64,000 nucleotides of DNA from CALGKJ01 sp049322695 (GCA_049322695.1 JBMORW010000038.1:1-64000); one strand, 5' to 3'; positions 24,744 through 33,126 are shown, counted from the stretch's first letter. Program-made: numbers and translations. The notes: generated by a model from the sequence alone, not told the origin.

Positions 24744-25910
24744 CTATATCAGATCCCTTTTAAAGGATTCCCCTTTGATCTCTACTGGAAGCTCTAAAAG
24801 CTCCAGAATTGTTGCCCCAATATCGCAGAAGCTGTTTCTTACTCCAAGATTTACTCCCTTTTTTAGTGTTTTTCCATATACCAAAACAGGAATATATTCT
24901 CTTGAGTGATCAGTACTTGGAGTAGTCGGGTCACACCCATGGTCAGCTGTTATTATCAGAACATCGTTTTCAGTCATAGACTGTAATATTTCAGGTATTC
25001 TGTTGTCAAACTCCTTTAAAGCATTTGCATAGCCTTCAACATTATTTCTATGACCAAACAGCATGTCAAAATCAACAAGGTTTGTAAATATAAGACCTTT
25101 TTTGCCTGTTCTCATATAATCAAGCGTACAGTCCACGCCATCCATATTATTCTTTGTATGTACGGCATCTGTAATACCCTGACCCACAAATATATCTTCT
25201 ATTTTTCCTACCGCCATGACTTCAAGTCCGTTTTCCTTAATTACATCCATCATGGTTTTACCGTTGGGCTTTAATGAATAATCCTTTCTGTTGGAGGTTC
25301 TCTTGTAGCTGCCCGACGGTCCGGTAAAAGGTCTTGCAATAACTCTCCCTACCGCATGTTCACCCTTAAGCATCGCTCTGGCAATTTCACACATTTCATA
25401 TAGTCTCTCCAGTGGAACTACTTCTTCATGAGTTGCTATTTGGAATACACTGTCGGCAGAAGTATAAACAATGGGATAGCCTGTTCTGACATGCTCATCA
25501 CCCAATCTCTCTATTATCTCAGTACCTGATGCCACTTCATTTCCTATAACCTTTGTTCCTATTCTTTTTTCAAACTCGTTGATAAGCTCATCAGGAAATC
25601 CTTCAGGGTATGTAGGGAACGCTTGTTCCAACTGCAGCCCTGCTATTTCCCAATGACCTGTGGTCGTATCCTTTCCGGGTGAAACCTCTGAAGCTTTCCC
25701 GTAGCTTCCTATACAAGCTTCATTTTTAGGCAGTCCTATGTCTGTAATATTTGAAAGACCCAGCCTCTCAAGATTGGGAAGTCTGTAACCCGGTATACTC
25801 TTAATCATATTTCCAAGTGTATTGCTGCCCTCATCCTTATACAGGGCTGCATCAGGCAGTTCTCCTATTCCAACACTATCCATAACTGTTAAAATAACTC
25901 TATTTATCAT
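24744..25910 (-). CDS. deoB: Phosphopentomutase
   Basis: 388 residues, alkaline-phosphatase superfamily. N-terminal metal site MDSVGIGELPDA (10-21), the catalytic Thr in SPGKDTTTGHWEIAG (near 83-97), and C-terminal TADHGCDPTTPSTDHSREYI with several metal ligands. It interconverts (deoxy)ribose-1-phosphate and (deoxy)ribose-5-phosphate, linking nucleoside breakdown to the pentose phosphate route. It is the first gene of the salvage operon, with AGGAGG before the ATG, 41 bp downstream of xerD and after xerD's terminator-like hairpin. Confidence 0.96.
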   Translation of the reverse strand: MINRVILTVMDSVGIGELPDAALYKDEGSNTLGNMIKSIPGYRLPNLERLGLSNITDIGLPKNEACIGSYGKASEVSPGKDTTTGHWEIAGLQLEQAFPTYPEGFPDELINEFEKRIGTKVIGNEVASGTEIIERLGDEHVRTGYPIVYTSADSVFQIATHEEVVPLERLYEMCEIARAMLKGEHAVGRVIARPFTGPSGSYKRTSNRKDYSLKPNGKTMMDVIKENGLEVMAVGKIEDIFVGQGITDAVHTKNNMDGVDCTLDYMRTGKKGLIFTNLVDFDMLFGHRNNVEGYANALKEFDNRIPEILQSMTENDVLIITADHGCDPTTPSTDHSREYIPVLVYGKTLKKGVNLGVRNSFCDIGATILELLELPVEIKGESFKRDLI

Positions 25911-25939
25911 AATAACCTCCTAAAATATAGATAAAAAAT

Positions 25940-25960
25940 AGAAAAGGGCATTAAGCCCTT
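25940..25960 (-). terminator. Terminator-like hairpin at the xerD stop codon
   Basis: On the minus strand AAGGGC-TTAAT-GCCCTT (25960-25944) is followed by TTCTATTTTTTATC. The hairpin overlaps the xerD stop at 25951. It would separate xerD from deoB transcription, at least partly. Confidence 0.6.
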
Positions 25961-26832
25961 GGATGCGTTTTGTTATATACCTCTACAATCCTGTTTTTCT
26001 TTATCTTGCTGTAAATCTGTGTTGTAGATATGTCTGAATGTCCAAGCATCTCCTGGATTGCCTGAAGATCAGCACCGTTTTCAATCAGATGTACAGCAAA
26101 AGAATGCCTTAGAGTATGAGGTGTAATAACCTTGTTGATTTTCGCTTTCCCAGTGTAGAACTTTATTATTTTCCAGAAGCCTTGTCTGGTCATCTTTTTA
26201 CCATGAAAATTCAAAAACAATGCTGTTTCATCGCCATTTGGGTCAAGCTTGCTTCTAAAGTCATCCAAATAGAGCTTCAGATATTTCTGAGCAATATTGC
26301 CTATTGGTACAGCTCTGCCTTTTGACTGCGAAGATCTGCAGTGCATTATTCCATTTACAAGGTCAATATCTGACTTTTCCAAGGATATCAGCTCAGATAC
26401 CCTTATACCTGTTGCATATAAAAGCTCCAGCATTGCCTTATCACGGGCACCCTTAGGATCAATAGGCTTGGGCTGCTCTAAAAGTAGCTCCACCTCTTTT
26501 TTAGTCAAAACAGAGGGCAGCTTTTTCTCAACCTTAGGTGATTCTAAATTAGCAGACGGATCAGAATCTATGAATCTGGAATTGTGCATATACTGGTAGA
26601 AACATCTTATTGAAGCCAAACTTCTGGATATTGTTGAAGTTGCTTTACCGTTTTTTTGAAGATATATCAAGTATGTAATAATAACAGTCTTGTTAACTTC
26701 ATCAATAGTAATTTTGTGCTCTGAAATATAGCTTTCGAACTGCTTTATGTCTCTTTTATATGACTCCAAAGTATTTGCAGATAAATCCTTTTCATTTTCC
26801 AGATAACTAAAGAACATATCAATGTAATTCAT
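25951..26832 (-). CDS. xerD: Tyrosine recombinase XerD
   Basis: 293 residues. The N-terminal SAM-like core-binding domain is followed by the catalytic domain with all conserved residues: Arg144 (TGIRVSELISL), Lys171, His239 and Arg242 (HTLRHSFAVHLIENG), His265 (LGHSDISTTQIYS) and the nucleophile Tyr274. It resolves chromosome dimers at dif with XerC. Full length and syntenic with Bacillus xerD (between yqzK and deoB), it is a housekeeping recombinase rather than an integrase of a mobile element. Confidence 0.93.
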   Translation of the reverse strand: MNYIDMFFSYLENEKDLSANTLESYKRDIKQFESYISEHKITIDEVNKTVIITYLIYLQKNGKATSTISRSLASIRCFYQYMHNSRFIDSDPSANLESPKVEKKLPSVLTKKEVELLLEQPKPIDPKGARDKAMLELLYATGIRVSELISLEKSDIDLVNGIMHCRSSQSKGRAVPIGNIAQKYLKLYLDDFRSKLDPNGDETALFLNFHGKKMTRQGFWKIIKFYTGKAKINKVITPHTLRHSFAVHLIENGADLQAIQEMLGHSDISTTQIYSKIKKNRIVEVYNKTHPRA

Positions 26833-26909
26833 AGAGATCTATCCCTTCTTTTGAATATCTTATTTAATATTCAACATTAAGAATAAAAATCCTCCAATAA
26901 ATGAAAATT

Positions 26910-27140
26910 TTACAAAATACTTATCATCTTTTTTACATAAATCATCAATTTTAGGATATTATTCTCACCTTTTAATATATTATTGTAAACAAATATAGAA
27001 TTATTATGTGGAACTATATTATTTATAAACATATTCAGGTAAAAATCTATTAGTTGAGGAATCACAATTATAAAAATCATAAGTACTATGAACAGCTTCA
27101 AAAAAAGTATCATAAGTTTATTGATTCCATAATATTTCAT
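26910..27140 (-). CDS. Small membrane protein, positional counterpart of YqzK (DUF4227)
   Basis: 76 residues from the ATG at 27140, five bases after GGAGG; a longer start at 27152 is less likely. One hydrophobic helix (about 8-36, LMILFLKLFIVLMIFIIVIP) precedes a short extracytoplasmic or cytoplasmic tail rich in Asn and Lys. In Bacillus the order spoIIM-fur-yqzK-xerD places a small DUF4227 membrane protein here. Size, topology and position agree, but sequence similarity is not evident by eye. No fur gene is present at this place. Confidence 0.55.
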   Translation of the reverse strand: MKYYGINKLMILFLKLFIVLMIFIIVIPQLIDFYLNMFINNIVPHNNSIFVYNNILKGENNILKLMIYVKKMISIL

Positions 27141-27191
27141 GACAGCCTCCAATTTGATATGATATATGTACTTTATCTGTAAATAAAGAAA

Positions 27192-27824
27192 TCATGTTAC
27201 ATAGGGAATCACAAATCTAATAATAAAAGGTGTGAGATATGATTCAATCAAACTGCCAGCAAGCATTGCTCCAAAAAGAACAACCATTGTTATTGAATAC
27301 GGCATAATAAAGCCTGACAGCTGGTTGTACTTTCTAATATATCTGTTCCTCAATACATTTAATGAAAGACATAAAGAGCAAACACACAATATTATTAAAA
27401 CAGGAATATATATTATATTTTGAGGTAAAATGGATACTAAAGAAAGCAAATATCCTCCTCTGCTGAAGCTTTCAGTAAGAAATGCGACAGTGAATCCGAT
27501 GCAGAAGCCTCTGAACCCTGCAATAATAGGTATTACAGCAATCCCAAAATATGTCATCCCAAAGAAAAAAATCACTATAATAGTTATGAAATTGAATATC
27601 ACAGATTGCTTTAAAATATCTGCAGCATAAATACCTTCACTTTCGGTTATGTTTAGAAAGCCTTCCATATAGCTTCGCAGTTCATTTTTTGCATCAACGC
27701 TGACATTATTTACTGCCAATGCGCCTAAACAAACACCAAGTACAAAGAAAAACACCATAATGCAATACAGCCATATGTTCTCTGTCAGATGCCGCCTTAT
27801 GATTTCATTGAATCTTGTAAGCAA
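27192..27824 (-). CDS. spoIIM: Stage II sporulation protein M
   Basis: 210 residues with five hydrophobic segments (about 19-37, 72-97, 99-125, 132-155, 175-208). The N-terminal FNEIIRRHLTENIWLYCIMV and the internal SILPQNIIYIPVLIIL and GFRGFCIGFTVAFL stretches are SpoIIM hallmarks. It is part of the SpoIIDMP complex in the mother cell that drives engulfment by degrading and remodelling septal peptidoglycan. It lies between nudF and the YqzK-like gene, the order conserved in Bacillus. Confidence 0.93.
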   Translation of the reverse strand: MLTRFNEIIRRHLTENIWLYCIMVFFFVLGVCLGALAVNNVSVDAKNELRSYMEGFLNITESEGIYAADILKQSVIFNFITIIVIFFFGMTYFGIAVIPIIAGFRGFCIGFTVAFLTESFSRGGYLLSLVSILPQNIIYIPVLIILCVCSLCLSLNVLRNRYIRKYNQLSGFIMPYSITMVVLFGAMLAGSLIESYLTPFIIRFVIPYVT

Positions 27825-27908
27825 TCTTAATCCCCCTCTCAGCTTTTGTCCACCTTATAAAAATAATATGCCGTTGGGTTACATTATATGATTGCGACAT
27901 AAGTCAAG

Positions 27909-28451
27909 CTAATTATTTTGCATTAGCTTAAGCTTTACAGCCAAAACAGCTATTATGGTTTTAGCATCCTTTATTATACCTGTGCTTATCATTTCATAGG
28001 CTTCATCAAGAGTATATCTGCATACATTTAAGAACTCATCCTCATCTCTGGCATAATCGCCTTCTTGTAAGCCCTCTGCAATATAGATATGAATCTTCTC
28101 ATCAGTATATCCTGGAGAAGGATACATCTGAGTCAAAAAAGTGACTTTTTCACATGTAAGACCTGTTTCCTCCTTCAGCTCCCTTAAGCCGCAGCTTCGC
28201 GGATCTTCACCGTGTTCAAGCTTACCTGCAGGTATTTCAAGCACTTCTTCTTCATAAGGCTTTCGGAACTGTTTTACAAAATAAATGAAGCCATCATCTG
28301 TTATCGGTATGACTGCAACACCTCCGGGATGCGTAATTATCTCTCTTTCAGCTGTCTTTCCATTGTCCAGCAGCACATCATGTATATCAAGCTTAATTAT
28401 CTTACCGTTGAAGATATTTTTTTTATTTATTGTCCTTTCATAAAAGCACAT
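27909..28451 (-). CDS. nudF: ADP-ribose pyrophosphatase (Nudix)
   Basis: 180 residues from the ATG at 28451, nine bases after GGAGG. The Nudix box is GEDPRSCGLRELKEETGL (near 82-99), preceded by FRKPYEEEVLEIPAGKLEHG, the NudF signature, and followed by MYPSPGYTDEKIHIYIAEGL. It hydrolyses ADP-ribose to AMP and ribose-5-phosphate in the cytoplasm. It is upstream of spoIIM as in Bacillus. The plus-strand small gene at 28536 is divergent from it, with an 84-bp shared upstream region. Confidence 0.9.
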   Translation of the reverse strand: MCFYERTINKKNIFNGKIIKLDIHDVLLDNGKTAEREIITHPGGVAVIPITDDGFIYFVKQFRKPYEEEVLEIPAGKLEHGEDPRSCGLRELKEETGLTCEKVTFLTQMYPSPGYTDEKIHIYIAEGLQEGDYARDEDEFLNVCRYTLDEAYEMISTGIIKDAKTIIAVLAVKLKLMQNN

Positions 28452-28535
28452 ATTATTAAACCTCCAATAATACAATCTATTGTCATAATGTTATTTTAGC
28501 ATTTGTCGGAAATATTTTGTATAAGGAGATAAAAA

Positions 28536-28676
28536 ATGAAGGTTATGAAATTCTCAAAGGGTATTTTTTTCGCAGGCAGTATAATTGAACTGATGGATTA
28601 TTTCGCCCGTATAGAAAATAAGAACATTACAGTTTATGATTATATAATCTCCTGCCTTAAAAAAGAGCTGAGCTAA
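28536..28676 (+). CDS. 46-residue small protein on the plus strand
   Basis: ATG 28536 has AAGGAG seven bases upstream. The product is MKVMKFSKGIFFAGSIIELM followed by 26 more residues ending LKKELS. It has a short hydrophobic stretch (GIFFAGSIIEL) and an amphipathic, charged C-terminal helix, more like a small peripheral or soluble helical peptide than a secreted toxin. It is one of only two plus-strand genes here. It is divergent from nudF and its stop overlaps by 4 bp the stop of the DUF3866 gene coming from the other side. I do not recognise a family. Confidence 0.6.
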   Translation: MKVMKFSKGIFFAGSIIELMDYFARIENKNITVYDYIISCLKKELS

Positions 28677-29737
28677 AAATGCTTCAGAGCTGCTGCTGAT
28701 GCACCGCATGCAAGAAAATACTCTCTATCCTCATCATATCCTTTGCCCATTTTACAGAGGTACTTAATGTTTTCTTTAAGATACCTTTCTATATTATCAG
28801 TGTTTACATAAATAATTTTATGTTTACTATCGATTCCATTATTGACTATTTGGCTTTTAATGACGCTTATTTTGCTTTCTTCATATTCAGGTATTGCTAT
28901 ATAGGCACCTGTATTGCAAATCCTGCTTAGTACAGTAATACTGTGATGACTTATACCATAGTGCCTTTCTCTTCTGTCGCTGAAGGATATCCTTGGTACG
29001 GCCACTGCCTTACCTCCCAAACTGTTGATTGCATCTATAATATATCCCTGTTCTATCCCGCTGAAGCCATAGGCAGTACCAGTACCTACAATTCCAGGTC
29101 CCATACAGATGATGGCAGCATCGGCATGAAATACTTCCTTTGCAGCTATTATAGCAGAATATACATTGACACATTCAAGATCTCCTCCAAATGCATTTCC
29201 GCATGTAATAGAAGCCTCTATGAATTTATCAGTCTTCAAACTCTTAACAATGTCGCTAATATAAATCGGCAGAGCGCCGCTGTCTGTCATTATATATACA
29301 ATTTTAAGTCCAGGAGACATACCCTTGAGGCATATTGACGAAGGGGCAAGCACGCTGTGCAATGAGCCCGCAATAACCGGCATACCGTCAAGCTCACTGA
29401 AACCGTTGATAATATCATGAAAACTGCTTTCCTGTGCCTCGGCAGACATACAGTTAAACTGAACGGGGGTATACTTAAGCTTCATAATATGTCCTTCAGT
29501 TATTTCCTGAGAATCATTAGACAAGTTGCATAGTACAAAGTCATAGCCTCCCGTGCCAAGGCCCAAATCAACAGCTGTTGTGTTCAGAACCACTCTGTCG
29601 TCAGGCTTCAGTCTTCCAGTAAGACTATTGTAATTAATGCACTCATGTCGTTTATCATTCACGTAAGCCACAGCCTTTGCTATATCTTTGTCTTCATAGT
29701 ATACAGCAGCTATTACTGCAATTTTGGTGTTTATCAT
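28673..29737 (-). CDS. DUF3866 family protein
   Basis: 354 residues without signal peptide or membrane helices. Conserved DUF3866 features include DRVVLNTTAVDLGLGTGGYD (46-65), HIMKLKYTPVQFNCMSAEAQ (near 83), a central CMGPGIVGTGTAYGFSGIEQ and RISFSDRRERHYGISHHS. The family is widespread in Firmicutes and Actinobacteria; its biochemical role is unknown. It is the last gene of a tightly packed cluster with an MraY-like transferase (6-bp gap), a GT2 glycosyltransferase and a SteA-like protein, suggesting a function in the same envelope pathway. Confidence 0.85.
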   Translation of the reverse strand: MINTKIAVIAAVYYEDKDIAKAVAYVNDKRHECINYNSLTGRLKPDDRVVLNTTAVDLGLGTGGYDFVLCNLSNDSQEITEGHIMKLKYTPVQFNCMSAEAQESSFHDIINGFSELDGMPVIAGSLHSVLAPSSICLKGMSPGLKIVYIMTDSGALPIYISDIVKSLKTDKFIEASITCGNAFGGDLECVNVYSAIIAAKEVFHADAAIICMGPGIVGTGTAYGFSGIEQGYIIDAINSLGGKAVAVPRISFSDRRERHYGISHHSITVLSRICNTGAYIAIPEYEESKISVIKSQIVNNGIDSKHKIIYVNTDNIERYLKENIKYLCKMGKGYDEDREYFLACGASAAALKHF

Positions 29738-29743
29738 TATGTC

Positions 29744-30565
29744 TTAACCCCTTCCGAGATTGTCGAGGAAAGAAAGAATTCTGTTTCTTTGTATTATTTC
29801 CGTCAACGACTTTTTTTCAGATAGCAAATTCAAAAACATCAAAACAGATAGAAGTATCAGCTTCCAATAAGTATCCAGCAGCAGAGCACTATAATAGCCA
29901 AGGGTGATTCCATAAATATTTGAGCCTACATCACCCAGCATGCATTTTTCCTTTATATCATAAAAAAAATACACTGCTGCTGCTGTCAGCATCAGTACCA
30001 AAGGTGTTATAATCTGCAGTTTATCAATGCCTACGGTAATTAATACGCTTGCTGACACAATAAATATCTTACTGCTTCTTCCCGGTCTTAAGTCAAACAG
30101 ATTCATGGTGTTGGTAAACAGCAAAACAATAAAAAAGCCTATAAATGCTTCCATAAGAGTTAAAGGCATTGAAAAGCTTATAATCAATGCCAGCAGCCCT
30201 CCAGTGAAAGCCTTTATAAAACCGGTGGTCAGCCTACCCTTTAAAAAGCTCCTTATGTGGTTTTTTATGCCTTTAATTTGCTTATTGCCTGTAAGATCAT
30301 CCAGCAGTCCGATAATCCCCATTGAGCTTATAATAAAAACTATATAGATCAGTTCCATATTACCCGGCATATTCGTGATAACTGCAAAGGCTGAAGCAGT
30401 AAGCATTACAGGCACGTATACTATACCCCCAATAGATGGAATCGGTCTGTTTCTATAGTTGAATCTTATACATCTGCTTTGATTCAACATTGTCAGTATT
30501 CCAGGTATGTATAAGTATGCTGCTGAATAGGTTATTATAATCAATAAGAGCATATGAATCGCCAT
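29744..30565 (-). CDS. MraY/WecA-like polyprenyl-phosphate sugar-phosphate transferase
   Basis: 273 residues, polytopic (about eight to ten membrane helices). Hallmarks of the MraY/WecA superfamily are present: NRPIPSIGGIVYVPV near 40, GLLDDLTGNKQIKG (catalytic/Mg-binding DD), TNTMNLFDLRPGRSSK (NxxNxxD) and GDVGSNIYGITLGY. These enzymes load a phospho-sugar from a nucleotide sugar on to undecaprenyl phosphate at the inner membrane face. It is shorter than MraY and has the 'NLFDLRPGR' motif typical of a sporulation/division-cluster paralogue. It probably starts a lipid-linked glycan that the neighbouring GT2 extends. Confidence 0.85.
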   Translation of the reverse strand: MAIHMLLLIIITYSAAYLYIPGILTMLNQSRCIRFNYRNRPIPSIGGIVYVPVMLTASAFAVITNMPGNMELIYIVFIISSMGIIGLLDDLTGNKQIKGIKNHIRSFLKGRLTTGFIKAFTGGLLALIISFSMPLTLMEAFIGFFIVLLFTNTMNLFDLRPGRSSKIFIVSASVLITVGIDKLQIITPLVLMLTAAAVYFFYDIKEKCMLGDVGSNIYGITLGYYSALLLDTYWKLILLSVLMFLNLLSEKKSLTEIIQRNRILSFLDNLGRG

Positions 30566-30568
30566 AAA

Positions 30569-31237
30569 TTATCTTACCTCTTTTAATATTGCACGAAATA
30601 TATCTTTAAATTGCCTTCCTCTATGGATAAAGCTTTTTAAGTCTCTTCCTGTCTCTCTATGTCTTATATTTACTGGTATTTCGATTATTTCATAGTTTCT
30701 TCTTGCTGCTTCTACAGACAGCTTGAATTCCAGTCCAAAATCATTAGGAATATCTATTTCTCTCAAAAGGCGTACTGGTATAACCCTCTGCCCGCTCAAT
30801 ACAGACATCGGTTCTTTAGATGTCAGAAGCTTGTAGCCTTTTGCTGCTGTAAACTTTACTATGCCAAAGCCTCCCTTTCTCTTTGGAGGAGGCAGCTTCC
30901 CAACAATAACTGAATTGTCATTAAAGCAGCACTTATCCAGCAGCAGTCTGATTTCATACGCACTTTCACATAAATCCGCATCTACCAATACTACAAACCT
31001 GTTTCCGACATGAGAAAGTGCTGATTTAACAGCAAAACCTTTTCCCCTGTTTTTATCATGCTTTAGCACAATAATGTCTTCTATAGCAGAAACTAAATTG
31101 AAGGTTGAATCTGTAGAGCCATCATCCACTACTATTATTTCATCTATGACCTCTATTTTTTTAAGACCCTCTATAGTCTTTCGAATGTTTTTCTCCTCAT
31201 TATATGCCGGAATTATTGCAGTCACATTTTCATACAA
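30569..31237 (-). CDS. GT2 family glycosyltransferase
   Basis: 222 residues, GT-A fold. N-terminal NVTAIIPAYNEEKNIRKTIE (4-23), EIIVVDDGSTDSTFNL (33-48), nucleotide/metal motif VLVDADLCES (84-93) and a C-terminal VNIRHRETGRDLKSFIHRGRQ. It resembles dolichol-/undecaprenyl-phosphate sugar transferases but lacks C-terminal membrane helices, so it is a cytoplasmic or peripheral enzyme. Its start overlaps the end of the SteA gene by 16 bp, and the MraY-like gene follows after 3 bp: one translationally coupled unit. Confidence 0.88.
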   Translation of the reverse strand: MYENVTAIIPAYNEEKNIRKTIEGLKKIEVIDEIIVVDDGSTDSTFNLVSAIEDIIVLKHDKNRGKGFAVKSALSHVGNRFVVLVDADLCESAYEIRLLLDKCCFNDNSVIVGKLPPPKRKGGFGIVKFTAAKGYKLLTSKEPMSVLSGQRVIPVRLLREIDIPNDFGLEFKLSVEAARRNYEIIEIPVNIRHRETGRDLKSFIHRGRQFKDIFRAILKEVR

Positions 31238-32298
31238 AGCCTATCTCTCTCCTTATAGCATTCTGATTCATAGCTTGTTGTACTGCCGCCGTATATTGAG
31301 CTATTCAAACTAAACACAGGCAATAGCTTACTTATACCTTTAACATCAACAAGCTTGTTTCCCACCTTTATTCTTGTAAGCAATGTGCTTCCCATGCCAT
31401 TTCTTCCTTTTTCTAGAAAGTCCTCCATGCATGCATGACCGCCAACCAATGTAATCAGCTCTGCGCCCATATCATATGCAAGCAGAAGTGCTATATCCTC
31501 ACTGGTTCCCGGCATTGGCAGCAGCTTATATTTTACATTCATCTTTTCTATTCTTTCAAGGCATGGGCAATAACCGCTGCTATATGCATGCAGTATGATT
31601 TCTCTGCTTTTGTAAATTCCTATATCCGATACGCTATCCATATCTCCTATAAGAATGTCGGGAATCAGTCCAAAATTCAGCAGAATATCAGCCCCTCCAT
31701 CCACACCTATTATAACCGGATTTTGGTATTTTATATAATCTTTGATCATCAGTAGCTGATTCTCGCAGCCTGCTCCCCTTGCTACTACCAGGACATGCTT
31801 ATTGAAAAGCTCTGTATTTAGATCCGGATAATAATTGTCAGAAAGCAAATACTCCTTGTCTCTTAAAGCATGAGTAATAGTATTATCAATAAATGCATTC
31901 AGCTCGCTTTTGGCGTTTTTTCTTGATTTTTCAGTCTTCAGTATGATGTATTCTTCATTAACCGGTGTACAAACATTATAATGAATTCCTTTACCCTCTA
32001 TGACTATATCCTTGTTTGCTATGCTTATTCGGTCATTATCATTAAAAAGATCAAATGAAAGAGCAATATCATATAGTAAGACTCCGTTTCTTATCAGTAT
32101 CGAGGTCCCCTTTGATTCATATCTGCCTGTCATGCAGCATCCTGTATTAAGTACACATCTGACTCCCGTATTTAAAATCGACAGTGCAGCCAGTTCATCA
32201 ATATCATTATGATTTATAAGTGCTATATCCCACTTATCAAGATACTTTACAAGCTCCTTGGTTTTTTTTCCTGTTTTGATTTTTCCTTCTATATACAT
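31222..32298 (-). CDS. steA: SteA-like protein (thiamine-pyrophosphokinase-fold, putative cytokinetic ring protein)
   Basis: 358 residues from the ATG at 32298 (GGAGG seven bases upstream; the GTG at 32304 is less likely). The N-terminal domain has IALINHNDIDELAALSIL, CVLNTGCCMTGRYESKG and a beta domain. The middle carries a thiamine-pyrophosphokinase-like catalytic region: HVLVVARGAGCENQL, VIIGVDGGADILLNFGLIPD (near 197) and IGDMDSVSD (metal-binding Asp). The C-terminus after GSTLLTRIKVGNKLVD contains no clear membrane helix. Corynebacterial SteA localises to the division site and affects cell-wall separation. This copy lacks an adjacent steB, which in actinobacteria is the partner. It leads the envelope cluster. 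Confidence 0.82.
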   Translation of the reverse strand: MYIEGKIKTGKKTKELVKYLDKWDIALINHNDIDELAALSILNTGVRCVLNTGCCMTGRYESKGTSILIRNGVLLYDIALSFDLFNDNDRISIANKDIVIEGKGIHYNVCTPVNEEYIILKTEKSRKNAKSELNAFIDNTITHALRDKEYLLSDNYYPDLNTELFNKHVLVVARGAGCENQLLMIKDYIKYQNPVIIGVDGGADILLNFGLIPDILIGDMDSVSDIGIYKSREIILHAYSSGYCPCLERIEKMNVKYKLLPMPGTSEDIALLLAYDMGAELITLVGGHACMEDFLEKGRNGMGSTLLTRIKVGNKLVDVKGISKLLPVFSLNSSIYGGSTTSYESECYKERDRLCMKM

Positions 32299-32446
32299 CT
32301 GCACACCTCCGCTATTGTTATTATTGAAATTATTGCTTTAAAAAATACAACAATAATAAAATCACATAATAAATAATACTCATTAGCACAGAATATATTT
32401 AAGCAGTATTGAGGATTTGGATAAAAGCACTTTGCGAGGTGATATA

Positions 32447-32638
32447 ATGAAAGAGATAATCAAGGAAGTAAGAGTCGGTATAAGAGACAAGGAAACAAAC
32501 GATATTGTCAAAATCTATCCGTATATGGTAAAGGGGGATTTCGAAGAGATTACAAATGAAGTATTGGACTGGTATTATATGCAAGGCTGTGAGAACGGTG
32601 AAAAAATAGAACACTATTTTGTTGATGTACTAGATTAA
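32447..32638 (+). CDS. 63-residue conserved-looking small protein on the plus strand
   Basis: ATG 32447 follows GAGGTGATATA, a typical clostridial ribosome site; the frame upstream to 32417 is unlikely. The product, MKEIIKEVRVGIRDKETNDI followed by 43 residues (VKIYPYMVKGDFEEITNEVL..ENGEKIEHYFVDVLD), is acidic, soluble and beta/alpha-like with no membrane helix. It is divergent from steA and convergent with the STAS-like gene at 32690. The family is not recognised with confidence. Confidence 0.65.
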   Translation: MKEIIKEVRVGIRDKETNDIVKIYPYMVKGDFEEITNEVLDWYYMQGCENGEKIEHYFVDVLD

Positions 32639-32641
32639 GCT

Positions 32642-32684
32642 ATAAAAAATAAGGCATTCAGCAGATATTTTCACTGAATGCCTT
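32642..32684 (-). terminator. Intrinsic terminator of the STAS-like gene
   Basis: On the minus strand an 11-bp perfect stem AAGGCATTCAG/CTGAATGCCTT (32651-32684, loop of 12) is followed by ATTTTTTATAG. It lies just beyond the stop codon at 32690. The plus-strand side has no U-run, so it mainly serves the minus-strand gene. Confidence 0.8.
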
Positions 32685-32689
32685 GAACA

Positions 32690-33049
32690 TTAAAAATGCT
32701 TCATAGCTTCCTCTGTGCTTTTTACCAGTATTATTTTTTTGTCTGCATGATTATATGACTTTATCATAGAAGCTGCATAGGTATTTAGGTTATCATCACC
32801 TATAAATATGAATTTTTTGAAGGGCGCATTATAGCAGGTGTTTATAAAGCTGTGTATTGAGGGTATGACAAGAATAGAAGCCGGCTTTACTGTCCTTCCA
32901 TCTAAAACTAATACATACTCACTGGCATTTATTGATTTAAGCCTGCTTCTCAGCTCCTCAATTATCTTGCTTCCTTCAATAATGTCTATGGTTCCGGATA
33001 CTTCCACCTGAAAAATCCTTTTATTCGGAATAAGCTTGAAATCATACAT
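32690..33049 (-). CDS. STAS-like (SpoIIAA-type) protein
   Basis: 119 residues. The alternating beta/alpha pattern FKLIPNKRIFQVEVSGTIDI (4-23), EGSKIIEELRSRL, ASEYVLVLDGRTVKPAS (beta strand and loop), KKFIFIGDDN and KKIILVKSTEEAM suggests a STAS-like fold. I do not see the conserved phosphorylatable DxS of SpoIIAA (DGRT is at the place), so it may not be an anti-anti-sigma factor. It sits immediately downstream of spo0A, separated by the spo0A terminator, and opposite a small plus-strand gene. Confidence 0.6.
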   Translation of the reverse strand: MYDFKLIPNKRIFQVEVSGTIDIIEGSKIIEELRSRLKSINASEYVLVLDGRTVKPASILVIPSIHSFINTCYNAPFKKFIFIGDDNLNTYAASMIKSYNHADKKIILVKSTEEAMKHF

Positions 33050-33094
33050 ATTACCACCCTATACCAGCATATACATTCCATGCAAAAAGTGTTC

Positions 33095-33126
33095 AAAAAA
33101 GGACTCATATAAAATGAGTCCCTTTT
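33095..33126. terminator. Bidirectional terminator after spo0A
   Basis: An 8-bp stem GGACTCAT/ATGAGTCC (33101-33121, loop of 5) is flanked by AAAAAA on the left and CTTTTT on the right, giving a U-tract on both strands. The minus-strand tail (TTTTTT) follows the spo0A stop at 33147. Confidence 0.8.

Noticed and set aside
25951..26832. xerD considered as an integrase of a mobile element
   Set aside because: Full-length XerD, syntenic with Bacillus, no att-like repeats or phage genes nearby.
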